A DNA stretch of 64,000 bases from the NCBI GenBank assembly GCA_009746045.1, contig RPFO01000164.1, positions 4,132,765 to 4,196,764 of the forward strand, in the 5' to 3' direction. Positions 10,648 to 20,700 of the stretch are shown piece by piece (the first letter of the stretch is position 1; every line of letters starts with the position of its first letter). Under the pieces are notes generated by a model, which did no database searches, was not told where the DNA came from, and saw only the letters and a program-made list of their open reading frames with translations. Source of the DNA: Mesostigma viride (taxonomy: Eukaryota > Streptophyta > Mesostigmatophyceae > Mesostigmatales > Mesostigmataceae). A program made the position numbers and the translations under genes.

Positions 10648-13600
10648 ATGAGCAAACGCCTCTCGACGCAACGCAGCCTGGCGGCTGCGCTCGGCAATGA
10701 TAATACGTCTGCAGCTTCGGCTGCAGCTTCGCCCACCGGCCCAGATGGCAACGGTGACACTAGTCGTGCACTGGTGCTCGCCCAGCCTCCCGGGCTTGCC
10801 TCGCCATCTGCCTCGCCTGACCCCAAGCGCAGTCGCTCTGCTGAGCCGCCCTGGGAAGAGCGCTCCTTTGACGCCAACGACTCCAGCTACTGGCGCCAAG
10901 GCATAGGCGCCTTCATGGACGACGTGTTTTCCGGCAATCACGCCTCGCTTCTAACCCTGTGCGTGCACTTCACGTCCCACAACCGCGGCCGCTGGCCTGG
11001 TAATGGCCAGCTTGTCGACCCCGCCGAGGCTCTCCCAATCCTCCACCGCATGAGTCGCCCCAAGCTTCAACGCTTCGCCCTCTGCTCCCTTGCTGGACGC
11101 TCCGAATCCGCGCTCTGGGCTTCCCCCCCCCCCCCCTCCACCTTCCCCACCGAAGCCACCATCCGCACCCTCCTCAAGGAAGCTTTCGAGCAGCACGTGA
11201 CCCCTCTTGCCGCAGATGTGGCGGCACTTGGCGGCACGCTGGCTGCTGAGCTTCCCACCATCCCCACCGCCACCGCCACCCTCCTCGCCTCCACCCCCCC
11301 TCCCCCCTCCGCCTCCACCGACTCCATCACCGCCCAGCTCCGCGACATCGACCAGCGCCTCAAGGATAATGCAATCGCCATCGAGGTCTTGCTGAACACA
11401 GCAGGCCTCACCGCCCAGGCAGTGAAGGACATTGCCGCCAAGCCCGCCTCGGCTGGCCTGGCCGGCGATGCTCCTCCCATCACGACCTGGGCGGACATGC
11501 TTAACCCCTAAATGGTCTTGCTGCCGATTTTCCGCCAAAAATCGAGTTCCAGCCGATGCATCGGCCCCTTCTCGGGGGACCAGATGCCGCGAAATCTATT
11601 GAGAATTAGGAAAAGTTTAGCTGAGAAGATCGAAAGTTTATAAAATTCTTCACAGCATGGTACTAGGGTTTGCTATATTTTGACCAAGTTTAACAGGTGT
11701 TCCAGACCGTCAAAGTACAAGGGGTCAGGGTACTTTTTCACGTACAACGTGCATTCCGGAAAACGACGACCTGGCCATGGCGGCTTGCGCCCACGCATGG
11801 CATTTACGTTTGCGTTCGAATTTTCTGGCCAAACTTAGGATATTGATTTTATACGTCCTAAAGATGATACAGGCCAATTTTTGGTTCGCGGGAACGCCAT
11901 TTGATAGGTGTCGGCAGCGTTCTTGCTGGAAATAACTGCGATCAGGCCGGACGATAGAAACGTTGACAGCAATACCTTTCCGGCGTATTTTAAAGGATAT
12001 ATTGGTTTCTTTGTACTTTTTATGATACATAGTAGTCGTAAACGTGCAAGGGTGGCCAGAAATCGCCGAATCCAGCGACCATGCTGCACAACTTTGGTGT
12101 GCCGAAATGCGCCATTTTGCGGCCACCGCCTGGGCCAAGGTAACGCCATCCATGCCTGGTAAAGCTTAAGCATCGTTTTCCTATCGATGTTTGACGTTTA
12201 TATATACGTTCTAGCTTGTGTAGCACATTCTTTTTGCACTATTCATGCTCTTTCTTGACCCTGGCCTGGCCCCTTTCTAAAACACCCTTCTTAGATGCTT
12301 CCCTCAGTCAGTTGACCTGCCACAGCGTGATGGTGATAAGTTTTAGAGGCTGTATGGGTTTGAATACCTCCATATATGTTTGTTATACATTTCCCATACA
12401 CATATTGCATGAGTGTGAGGCAGTTGGCTGGTCTCTGTGGCATCATCAAGCACGTAACTGGTGAGTACAAGCTTCCCATTGACAGCATGTGCCACCAGGT
12501 GTGCTGGCCATCACCTGGCAAGCTATAGCAGCTTAGGCCTAGTTTATCCTTGCTAGGGCAGGCTGAAATAGGCTCAACACCACTAGTTTGCTGGTGGCTG
12601 CCTCCTAGAATGCATGCCTTGCGTAGGGTGTCCGTACCACGTTACCTACGTGCATGGACAAGGTGGCACCTGCACATAGGTGCCATGTAAGGGCAGTGTG
12701 ATGATGCAGTTATGTTTCCCCATCATTGTGGAAGGGAAATGTATTGTTTGGCATGGTTGGTGGCCATATTAGGAGGTAGTATGCCCACCCCTACTCCCTT
12801 GGTTGCTTTTTACCAACGGTACCCCTATGGGCTGTACTGGGTGTAACTGCTGGTATACCCACCCAAATTATGACCCCAATGGCTCAAACTGTTCAGCAAC
12901 TAATTGTTTATCATCCCTGAAGTGGTAGGTGCCTAGGTCTTATAACATAATTCAAAATGCACATTCTACCAAAAATGAAAACGCGCGTCTTGACCCCCCT
13001 GACTTTGACGGCAGTTAAACATGGCCTACCCTGCATATATGTGAGGTTGTGATATACCAACCCGAAGGGCAACTCATGGACATGCTTGGCCCCCAAGGAC
13101 AGCCATTGGATATGGGTAGGTTGGATGGCATCTGGTTTGCAAAATTGTGAAGATCCAGCCGATTTATCGGCAGGATCTCAGACCATTTAGGGGTTAAGCA
13201 ACATACCACCTCCACCACCTCCGCCGTCGCAGCCCAGCTCCAGCGGCAGACGCTTGACCTCCGCGAGGAGGCCGAGCTCGCCAAGCGCAGCCTCAACGTC
13301 ATTGTCAAGAATCTCAAGATGGAGGAAGGTGAGAATTCCGAGAAGCTTGCGCGTGTTTTTGAGAGAGAAATCCTTGATCGCATGGGCCTTACTGGTGAGA
13401 TCGAGCTGGCCGCCCACCGCCTTCCCCGCGCGCGGGGTAAGGCCGGGCCGCCCCCGCTCCTTCTCACCTTTAAGACCCCGGCGGACAAGATTTCTTTTCT
13501 CAGACGCCGCAAGCGGCTCGAGAAGACTCTCTTCACCCTTGACGACGACTTGACCCTGGCACAGCAACAACGACGACGGGAGCTATGGCAGACCTACCTC

Positions 13601-13726
13601 CAGCTCCGGCAGACCAAGGCGGGCCAGCCGGTGTACTGGAAGGGGGCGGCCATCTACGTCGGCCACAAGCCCTGGCAAGCGACCCCCTCGACCACCGCGG
13701 CCCCAGCAACTCCAGCCCCAGCCTAG
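10648..13726 (+). pseudogene. ORF1p-like protein of element A, interrupted at 11501
   Basis: The N-terminal part (10648-11500) begins MSKRLSTQRSLAAALG, has a low-complexity Pro/Ser/Ala linker and a helical stretch (EAFEQHVTPLAADVAALGG, AQLRDIDQRLKDNAIAIEVL) that could form a coiled coil. The C-terminal part (13198-13726) holds SLNVIVKNL, an FEREIL...HRLPRARGK segment, LLTFKTPADKISFLRRRKRL and LTLAQQQRRRELW. That is the order of the RRM and C-terminal domains of LINE ORF1 proteins, which bind the element's RNA. A 1.69 kb TTAA-type insertion separates the parts and introduces a stop at once. Family assignment rests on motif pattern only. Confidence 0.8.
11505..13193. mobile_element. TTAA-flanked DNA transposon, piggyBac-like ends, non-autonomous
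   Basis: It begins CCCCTAAATGGTCT and ends with the exact inverse, AGACCATTTAGGGG?-type terminus (last bases GACCATTTAGGGG preceded by a CTCA variant), between two TTAA sites (11501-11504 and 13194-13197). The uninterrupted ORF1 copies at 15100 and 53500 show a single TTAA at the same point (CATGCTTAAGCA), so they serve as empty-site controls. Subterminal palindromes CCGATGCATCGG and CCGATAAATCGG lie near the two ends. TTAA targets and CCC-starting ends are typical of the piggyBac superfamily. At 1689 bp it shows no transposase frame, so it would depend on an enzyme supplied elsewhere. Confidence 0.85.
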
Positions 13727-14116
13727 GGGAATACAGCAGTAGTGTAGAATAGTTAGACAGTGGCCTTGTACATGCCCGCCTACTACAGGCACTATACCAG
13801 CTGAGGCCTAGCCTTTTTAGTCATGTACATGTGTGCCTATGATGTGCCACACTCCAGACGATGCCTAGCCTTATTTAGTAATGTTGTGCCCATGCAGGGA
13901 GTCACTCTCTGCTGAGAAGCCATGCCATAGCTCTTGTATAGCCATGATGATCTTCCCCCTCACAGGCATGCTCCCCCCCTTACCCGGGCATAGCGTGATA
14001 GACCATGAGGGTGCGGGTGCCCTGGTGCACCTAGAGCAAGTGTTGTTTACATTCCCACCCTTGCAGGAAGTAGCTTAGAATGTATTATAGGCTCATATGC
14101 CCCTTCTCAGGGCTAT

Positions 14117-16134
14117 TGAATTGAATTGAATTGAATTGTAACATAACTCCGTTGGGAGTATATGTAGCACATAGCCCTTGAGAGGGGGCATATGGCCTAT
14201 CATACATCCTAAGCTACTTCCTGCAAGGGTGGGGATGTAAAGGACCCTTGCTCTAGGTGCACCAGGGCACTTGCATCCCCATGATCTTCAAGCTATGCCC
14301 AGCGAAGGGGGAGCCTGTCATGGGGGGGAAGATCAGCAGAGCTATACAAAAAGGCTAGGGCATGGCGTCTCAGCAGAGAGTTACTCCCTGCATGGGCACA
14401 ACATAGCTAAATAAAGCTAGGCATCATCTGGAGTGTGGCACATCATAGGCACACATGTACATGATTAAATAAAGCGTGTGGCTTAGCTAGGATAGTGCCT
14501 CTAGGAGGCGTACATGTACATGGCCACGGTCTATCTATTCTACACTACTACTGCTGTATTCCCCTAAGCTGGGGCGTCTGGAGTCGTTGGGGCCGCGGGG
14601 GTCGCCTGCCAGGGCTTGTGGCCGACGTAGATGGCCGCCCCCTTCCAGTACACCGGCTGCCCCGCCTTGGTCTTCCGGAGCTGGAGGTAGGTGGGCCATA
14701 GCTCCCGTCGCCGTTGTTGCTGCGCCAGGGTCAAGTCGTCGTCAAGGGTGAAGAGAGTCTTCTCGAGCCGCTTGCGGCGTCGGAGAAAAGAAATCTTGTC
14801 CGCCGGGGTCTTAAAGGTGAGAAGGAGCGGGGGCGGCCCTGCCTTACCCCGCGCGCGGGGAAGGCGGTGGGCGACCAGGTCGATCTCACCAGTAAGGCCC
14901 ATGCGACTAAGAATTTCTCTCTCAAACGCACGTGCAAGCTTCTCGGAATTCTCACCTTCCTCCATGTCGAGGTTCTTGACAATGACGTTAAGGCTGCGCT
15001 TGGCAAGCTCGGCCTCCTCGCGGAGGTCAAGCGTCTGCCGCTGGAGCTGGGCTGCGACGGCGGAGGTGGTGGAGGTGGTGTGCTGCTTAAGCATGTCCGC
15101 CCAGGTCGTGATGGGAGGAGCATCGCCGGCCAGGCCAGCAGAGGTTGGCTTGGCGGCAATGTCCTTCACCGCCTGGGCGGTGAGGCCCGCGGTGTTCTGC
15201 AGGACCTCGATAGCGATGGCATTATCCTTAAGACGTTGGTCAATGTCGCGGAGCTGGGCGGTGATGGAGTCGGTGGAGGCGGAGGGGGGGGGGTGGAGGC
15301 GAGGAGGGTGGCGGTGGCGGTGGGGATGGTGGGGAGCTCAGCAGCCAGCGTGCGACCCACAGCTGCCACATCTGCAGCTAGGGGCGTCACGTGCTGTGAG
15401 ATGGTTTCTTGGAGGTGGAGGAGGAAGGTGGATTCGGTCAAGGGGGAGGGGGTCCAGAGGTCCGTGACAGAGCGGTCAAGGATGGAAAAGAGGGCGGCGA
15501 GCTGAAGACGGGGGCGAGACCAGCGGGCCAGGTTCTCAGGTCGGTGAGTAAACCGGCCGTCAGGTCCAGGGCGGAGGCGGTAATGGCTGTGAAGGCGCTG
15601 GCACAGGTCGAGAATGGAGGCGTATGACCCATAAAACACGAGCTCCAGTATCTTGATGGGTGGCATGTCGAAAAAGCCGGGTCTGGCACCGTCGAAGGTG
15701 GAAAATAACCCGTCAACGTCAAAGTCGCGCTCAGACCAGCTTGGTTCGGTTGGGCGGCTGCGTTTTGGCTCGGGCGAGGCTGAGGGCGAGGCAGGAAGCC
15801 CGGGAGGGTGCTGGGCGACAACCAGTGCGCGACTAGGGTCACCACCGCCTTCCGGCCCTGATGGCGAAGCTGCAGCCGGAGCTGCAGACGTATTTTCATT
15901 GCCGAGCGCAGCCGTCAGGCTGCGTTGCGTCGATGGGCGTTTGCTCATCGTATATTGCGTAATAGCGTCGGAAAATTATATCAGCATGTGCGTCGTAGAA
16001 AGACGCGTCGATTGTGATATTCACGGCTAAATTCGGTGCTCAAACGTGAAAGTTATGAGCTCCGCCGTCAGCCATGGCTACCTCGTGGCTCGTGGCTCGT
16101 GGCTCGTGGCTCGAGAGATGGTGGCGGGCAGACG
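14117..16134 (-). mobile_element. Element B: full-length ORF1-only retroelement inserted in A
   Basis: Lies in the 3' UTR of element A, a few bases before A's hairpin, in opposite orientation. The 7-base duplication GGGCTAT is at 14110-14116 and 16135-16141. On the minus strand it begins CCGTCTGCCCGCCACC, has four CCACGAG units, a leader, the ORF1p-like frame, a 3' UTR, the hairpin at 14141-14165 and an (ATTCA)n tail at 14117-14138. Total length is 2018 bp. Its 5' start nearly coincides with that of A, which argues that both are full-length copies of an element that never contained an RT. Confidence 0.88.
14564..15948 (-). pseudogene. ORF1p-like protein of element B, one frameshift at a C run
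   Basis: Starts MSKRPSTQRSLTAALG at 15948 and ends in WQATPAAPTTPDAPA at 14564. The frame is lost at a homopolymer (ten C on the coding strand, near 15284-15293) in the Pro-rich linker; the rest (from about 15280 to 14564) is open in the next frame and keeps all ORF1p C-terminal motifs (SLNVIVKNL, LTFKTPADKISFLRRRKRL, QQQRRRELW). The N-terminal third differs from element A in its middle (FSTFDGARPGFFDMPP versus FDANDSSYWRQGIG), so the copies are not recent duplicates of one another. Confidence 0.82.
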
Positions 16135-16529
16135 GGGCTATGTGCTACATATACTCCCAACGGAGTTATGTTCCTAATTAATCCACTCTCTCTCCCGTCT
16201 TTGGACTGCCATGCAGAACAAGACGCGGTGGAAGAAGATTGTCAAGGCGCACACGCCCGACCCTGTGGGCAAGCCACCTCCCCCCAAGCGGAGGAGGCGT
16301 TTTGATGAGTAGTGTAGTTAGGATTTTCTAGATAGCTTAGAGTTAGGATAGTTCGATCACGCGGCTTCCTCCACCCCATCCATCATGGAATATGTGCTAC
16401 ATGACCTCCCCACGGAGGCATGTTATAATTTAATTTAATTTTTAATGCATGCATGGCGATCCAACGCCGCGTGGAAGGACTAGGGTAGTTGTCTGAGAGG
16501 AAAGACGCGTATATATCAAGGAGACGCGT

Positions 16530-16690
16530 ATTTCTGGCCTGCGCTGGTTGTCTCCTTGGTATATATCAAGGAGACAACCAGCGCAGGCCAGAAATCGGGA
16601 GAATCCGGACCATGACCAGTAGCTCGAGCCTGCCGTTATATTGTCCGCGTGTTCGAGTCGTTCAGGATGATGAATATGTATGCAGCACTG
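16530..16690 (+). repeat. Dispersed repeat R2 with a perfect 29-bp inverted repeat at its 5' end
   Basis: 16530-16558 and 16567-16595 are exact reverse complements, 29 bases each, separated by GTATATAT. The right arm continues as the R2 repeat (GGAGAATCCGGACCATG, then GCTCGAGCCTGCC, then GTCCGCGTGTTCGAG, then GTTCAGGATGATGAATATG), shared with minus-strand copies at about 19000-19151 and 50050-50186 and a partial one near 36270-36352. In those copies the repeat also stops sharply at AAGGAGACAACC, so this is a true 5' terminus. The extra inverted arm resembles the 5' inversions seen at retrotransposon insertions. Confidence 0.75.
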
Positions 16691-17712
16691 CATCTTGCGC
16701 TGTATTAACAGAATGCAGTGCGTATCGTTCGAATGTCTAAAATCCAATTGGTTGTCGATCTATTGCTACAGTGCATGTGATAACGCATGGATGTAGATCG
16801 AAGGGAAAACATGGTTTTAGTATCGACCAGATCGATATACAGGACAGCATGCCTCACAAGGAAGCTTCAGAAGCTGGCAGTTATATGCACTAGTCGCATT
16901 TTTGAGAATGTCCAAATCTGTCCAGGTCAAAGCATTGTTGACCAGTTATGAATGTCTGTACTCAGATCCGAAACAGGTCAGATCTATGGTTCCAAGGTTG
17001 ACTGGTTCCAGGATGCATGCTGTGGGAAAAACCTGCCCATGCATGGACTGTGAACACTCAGAAAAGTTTTTCCTAGCTTACTCAAAACTTGCATCACAGA
17101 TATTCTTCAAAGTGCCCCACATGGCGTTGACATGCCACACAGTTGAAAAAGTGACTGACGAAAGGAAAAACACTGGTCGCCATCTTCCTGGTTGTCTTTC
17201 CACCAGGACAGGTAGCAGGAGATCTAATCATCCGAGTCATAATCTGCAACCGCATGGACGGAGAAGCAAGTACAAGGCCAAGCCGCAAGGAACACACAGA
17301 GTTGACAGAAAGATACCGGCTCTACCAGCAAAGCCATGTACAACTACTGTTGGCAACAATCAGGATTCCAAACGTACAGTCACCTATTTCAAAATTAGAG
17401 GACCCAGTCACACGCACAGTTTCAACTGTAGCACGCTGTGCGGAGGCTCTATATCTAGAGCAAGGTTTAGTACACATAAGCAATCCCTGCCAGCCTCTTC
17501 CCACCCCCAGCCCAGAAAAACCACCCTGCCCCAACAATCGCCTACATAAGTGCATAACTTCCATGCACAGAAACCAACACAGTAAGAACAAAAGCGATAG
17601 TTGGTGCGACTAGAAATGGGTCAACTGCCTAACCTCAACAAGTCACCCGCATCTGCACTCACCCACGACTTGACTCGGCAACCGCACACATCAACACGCC
17701 AGGCGTCGATTG
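16691..17712. other. Downstream of ceramide synthase, no gene supported
   Basis: Presumed 3' flank or UTR of the minus-strand ceramide synthase gene. A 215-codon plus-strand open frame (16902-17549) has no domain, is rich in Ser, His and basic residues and has no sign of being a gene. Nothing else is seen. Confidence 0.45.
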
Positions 17713-20700
17713 TTACCCACCTTCCTCCCGGATGTCGTCCTTGACGCGCCCCTTGTCGCGCACCTGCCGCACGGCCATCTTGATGATGAGCACAAACCAG
17801 TAGATGTTCATCAGCAGCAGCAGGATGAGCAGCGTGTTGAATTCGAGCCAGTAGGGCGGCAGCCACTGGCCGCGCATCGTCGAGTGGAGCACATAGTGCC
17901 AGGACTCGAGCCTGGGAGGGCCAAGGGGCCAGCGACATGAGGGGCCAAGGGGAAGGGTTGTGAGGGGCCAAGGGGCAAGGGAGGTGAGGGGCCAAGGGGC
18001 AAGGGGGGTGAGAGGTAACGGGGAAGAGAGGGGCCGAGGGCAAAGCTTGTTAGGGCCACAACGGGCCGAGGGGCTAAGGGGAAGAGAGGTGAGGGATGTG
18101 CCAACAGATGGGCAAGGCATGCGGACACACAGTGATTCAGGCTTGGAATGGCCGGAGCATCGAGGACAGCATGGACCACGCATGGCAGAGTGGCAGGGCA
18201 CCGAGAGGCAAGAAGTGATGTGGTGAGGGCGGCTCAAGGCTGATAGCTGGGCACATGGTGTAACAGCTCCCGTGTCCTGCCTGTAAGAAGGGAACGATGG
18301 AAGGGGGGAAACTGACCCCTCCAGACCAGTGGCCGCACTCGCACCGCCAAGCGTAGTCATAGACACATCAGGTCATCGGGTTTTTCCCGTCTTTGTTCTT
18401 ATCGTGTCGATTTCATCACGGCGCTTGTTGAACTCTTGCATCGTTTGTTGGTCAAAGACTACGACCGAGACATTATGCTCCGTCAAGTCCGGTGTTTTTT
18501 GCAACGTCACCCACATCTGTTCGGTGCTGCCCCTTGGCACAAGCTCTACAAACAGGTCGTGGACTGGCTGGATCGTGTAGTATCTCCGCACATCTGGCCC
18601 CTGTGGTGCCAGATCTCCTTTGCGGCCGTTCCGAGCCTAGAACTGGATTCGTTGTCCACATTGTCGCGTCGCTGCAGCAACACGATGTTTTCTGGCATAC
18701 GCGGGCTTTTGGTTCCCGCCGCACATTTGAAAGTGCTGTCCTCCGGCTTTTTGCCTTTGCACCGTGTGCAGTTCTTGGACGTTTGGAATCATGGCATGGC
18801 TAACGTAATGACTGACTAGCTAGATCTTTTCAGTGGTTTCCCATTTGCGGGTATTTCCTCGTAAATGGTGGGAGAGCGATCGCAGAAATGGTGCTTACCC
18901 CTACACACTCACGGCCAGTGGCTCGAAACACACGCCCTGATCAAGCAAGCTGTTTCCGGCACCACCGTCTAGGTCATCTAGTCGCTCTACACGTAAGCCA
19001 GCCATAATTTCAATGCACAAGGCTACATATTTCCATCACCATTCATCTTCATCATCCTGAACGACTCGAACACGCGGACAAGATAACAGCAGGCTCGAGC
19101 TACCATGGTCCGGATTCTCACGATTTCTGGCCTGCGCTGGTTGTCTCCTTGATAGACACATCAGCACAGGTAGTGTAGCTTAACTGGATTTCCAAAAATG
19201 GCGGGAGCCCATGAGAACTGGCATCCAGCGCACAAGTGCACCAGCCATAAACATTATCCCCACCCCTACTTTCTAAAAGTGATCCTAGTGGAGTGGGTTC
19301 TTCTGCCCACGTTTGAAGTATACAGCAGCCATGAGCGAGCAAACATCCAGGAAGAAAAGCCCATGCGCAAAAGAAACGAGGCAGCTGCTAGAAGAACAGA
19401 ACCCGATCCCTCGCTCATCGAGGGGTTCACTCCCCGGAAGCTCCATATGACCACAAAACTGGAATACGACGACTTTTGAGTGTGAAACTTACAGCGCGCT
19501 GTGGATGACCCAGAACGGGTAGTAGGTGAGCCGGGTCAGCACCCACACGATGGCGAACGCGGGGAAGGTCACGTTGACGGCGGCCTCCAGCTTGGCGTAG
19601 TGCAGCACCTTGGACGCCTCCATGAACACGTCGCACACGTCGTGCAGGAGCATCACGATCGAGCCAATGCGGTAGTAGCTGGCGAACGCAAGGCAATATA
19701 TTGAACCAACGGAGTTGGAGCCGGTGCAAGCAAGGCAAGGGACGTCACGTGGCCAAAATGGGTAAAAAGCATACCAGGGCGAGGTGAGATGTTGAGGCTT
19801 TTGCGGTCAAGGTGTTGAAAAGTTTCCATTGATGTGGGAGGGGAACTTTCATTAGAAGGCTCAATCAGAGGACCAAACGATTGTAATGACTTCGTTCTCC
19901 AAGTGCACATCGCATGCGAGGGGAGGGAGGGCAGCGGAGGTGTGTGGGGGGAAAAGTACTGTGCAGTGTTGCTGACGGGGAACGTCCAGCATATCCTTAA
20001 GCCGGATGTTGGTTTCGAAAAGTGACAAGGACTTGGTCAGACGGCACAAACTGTGCAAGCCATAGAGAAGCCAAGGCATTCTGTGCAGGCGCCCGCCATT
20101 CATGCCATGGTCAGTGGCTACTTTTTCATCCCACCACATCCAGCAACAATGCTGAGGATTGCTTGGGACTTCCATCCCGTTCTCCAAGAACAGCCAAGCT
20201 ACACTCGCACAAAGACACTCACAAACACCCAGCTCCAACTCTTAAATATGCCCTGCTGCTTGCTGATTCAGACACCAACCACCCAGAGTTTCTCGTTCTC
20301 CCTAGGCCCATTTTCCTGCTGTGCGGCTGGCGGCATCTTGCACACTTTGCAACATGTAGCGTAGACAGCTGTTCACAGTACGCCTCACATTTTGTCAAGT
20401 GCTTCCCTGCTACCTGCCCCATCGACATGCCTGATAAAGATAAAGGACCAATCATTAACGAGTCTCGGCCACTTGCAGCTTTGTAATGACCTTGGGAAAT
20501 AATCGATGCTACGAGAAACCAGCCCCGCTGACACAGACGTTGGACTATTTACTGCTGCGCTAGGTCGACCCACACCAACAGACACTCTTGAGATAGGAAG
20601 GCCACAACACGCCCCGTCGCTGCTCATGCACAAGGGACTTGCGTTATGGGAGATGCACGGTGCAGCAACACCATGAACTTGCGCGGACCACAGGGGTTGG

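Larger units (their letters stand above)
10491..16180 (+). mobile_element. Element A: full-length ORF1-only retroelement, itself interrupted twice
   Basis: Inserted into the RT frame of copy 2. The 12-base duplication ATCCACTCTCTC lies at 10479-10490 and 16181-16192, and removing the element plus one duplicate restores the RT reading HRIHSLSRLWTAM known from copy 3. It starts with repeated CCACGAG units and a 5' leader of about 150 bases, then an ORF1p-like frame, a 3' UTR of about 400 bases, the hairpin at 16147-16171 and a CTAATTA tail. Two later insertions lie inside: a TTAA-flanked element (11505-13193) and element B (14117-16134). Net length without them is about 1.97 kb, matching B (2.02 kb). 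No RT is encoded. Confidence 0.88.
8398..16444 (+). pseudogene. Non-LTR retrotransposon RT, copy 2 (split by a nested insertion)
   Basis: Flanked by a 13-base duplication, ATGCATGCATGGC, at 8385-8397 and 16445-16457. The coding part runs from 8398 to 10478 and resumes at 16193-16312; the gap is element A. Reverse transcriptase motifs in order: [46 protein letters not shown] (motif A, catalytic Asp), GVWQGCVLSPYLF (B), YADDTTLIE (C, catalytic Asp pair), VKTEAMVIG (D) and the C-terminal LTYGAEAWTL...RRIAFVGHLAR region. The product ends with a basic PPPPKRRRRF. Frame changes near 9340 and 9800 disable it. The upstream endonuclease is missing because the copy is 5'-truncated. After removing element A and one duplication it is about 2.35 kb, ending in the hairpin at 16399-16423 and a TTTAA tail. 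Confidence 0.9.

Noticed and set aside
11725-12162. Transposase inside the TTAA element
   Set aside because: Open frames on both strands are short and show no DDE pattern or similarity I can recognise.
16902-17549. 215-codon plus-strand open frame
   Set aside because: No domain, biased composition, lies in the 3' flank of the ceramide synthase gene with no splice or promoter support.
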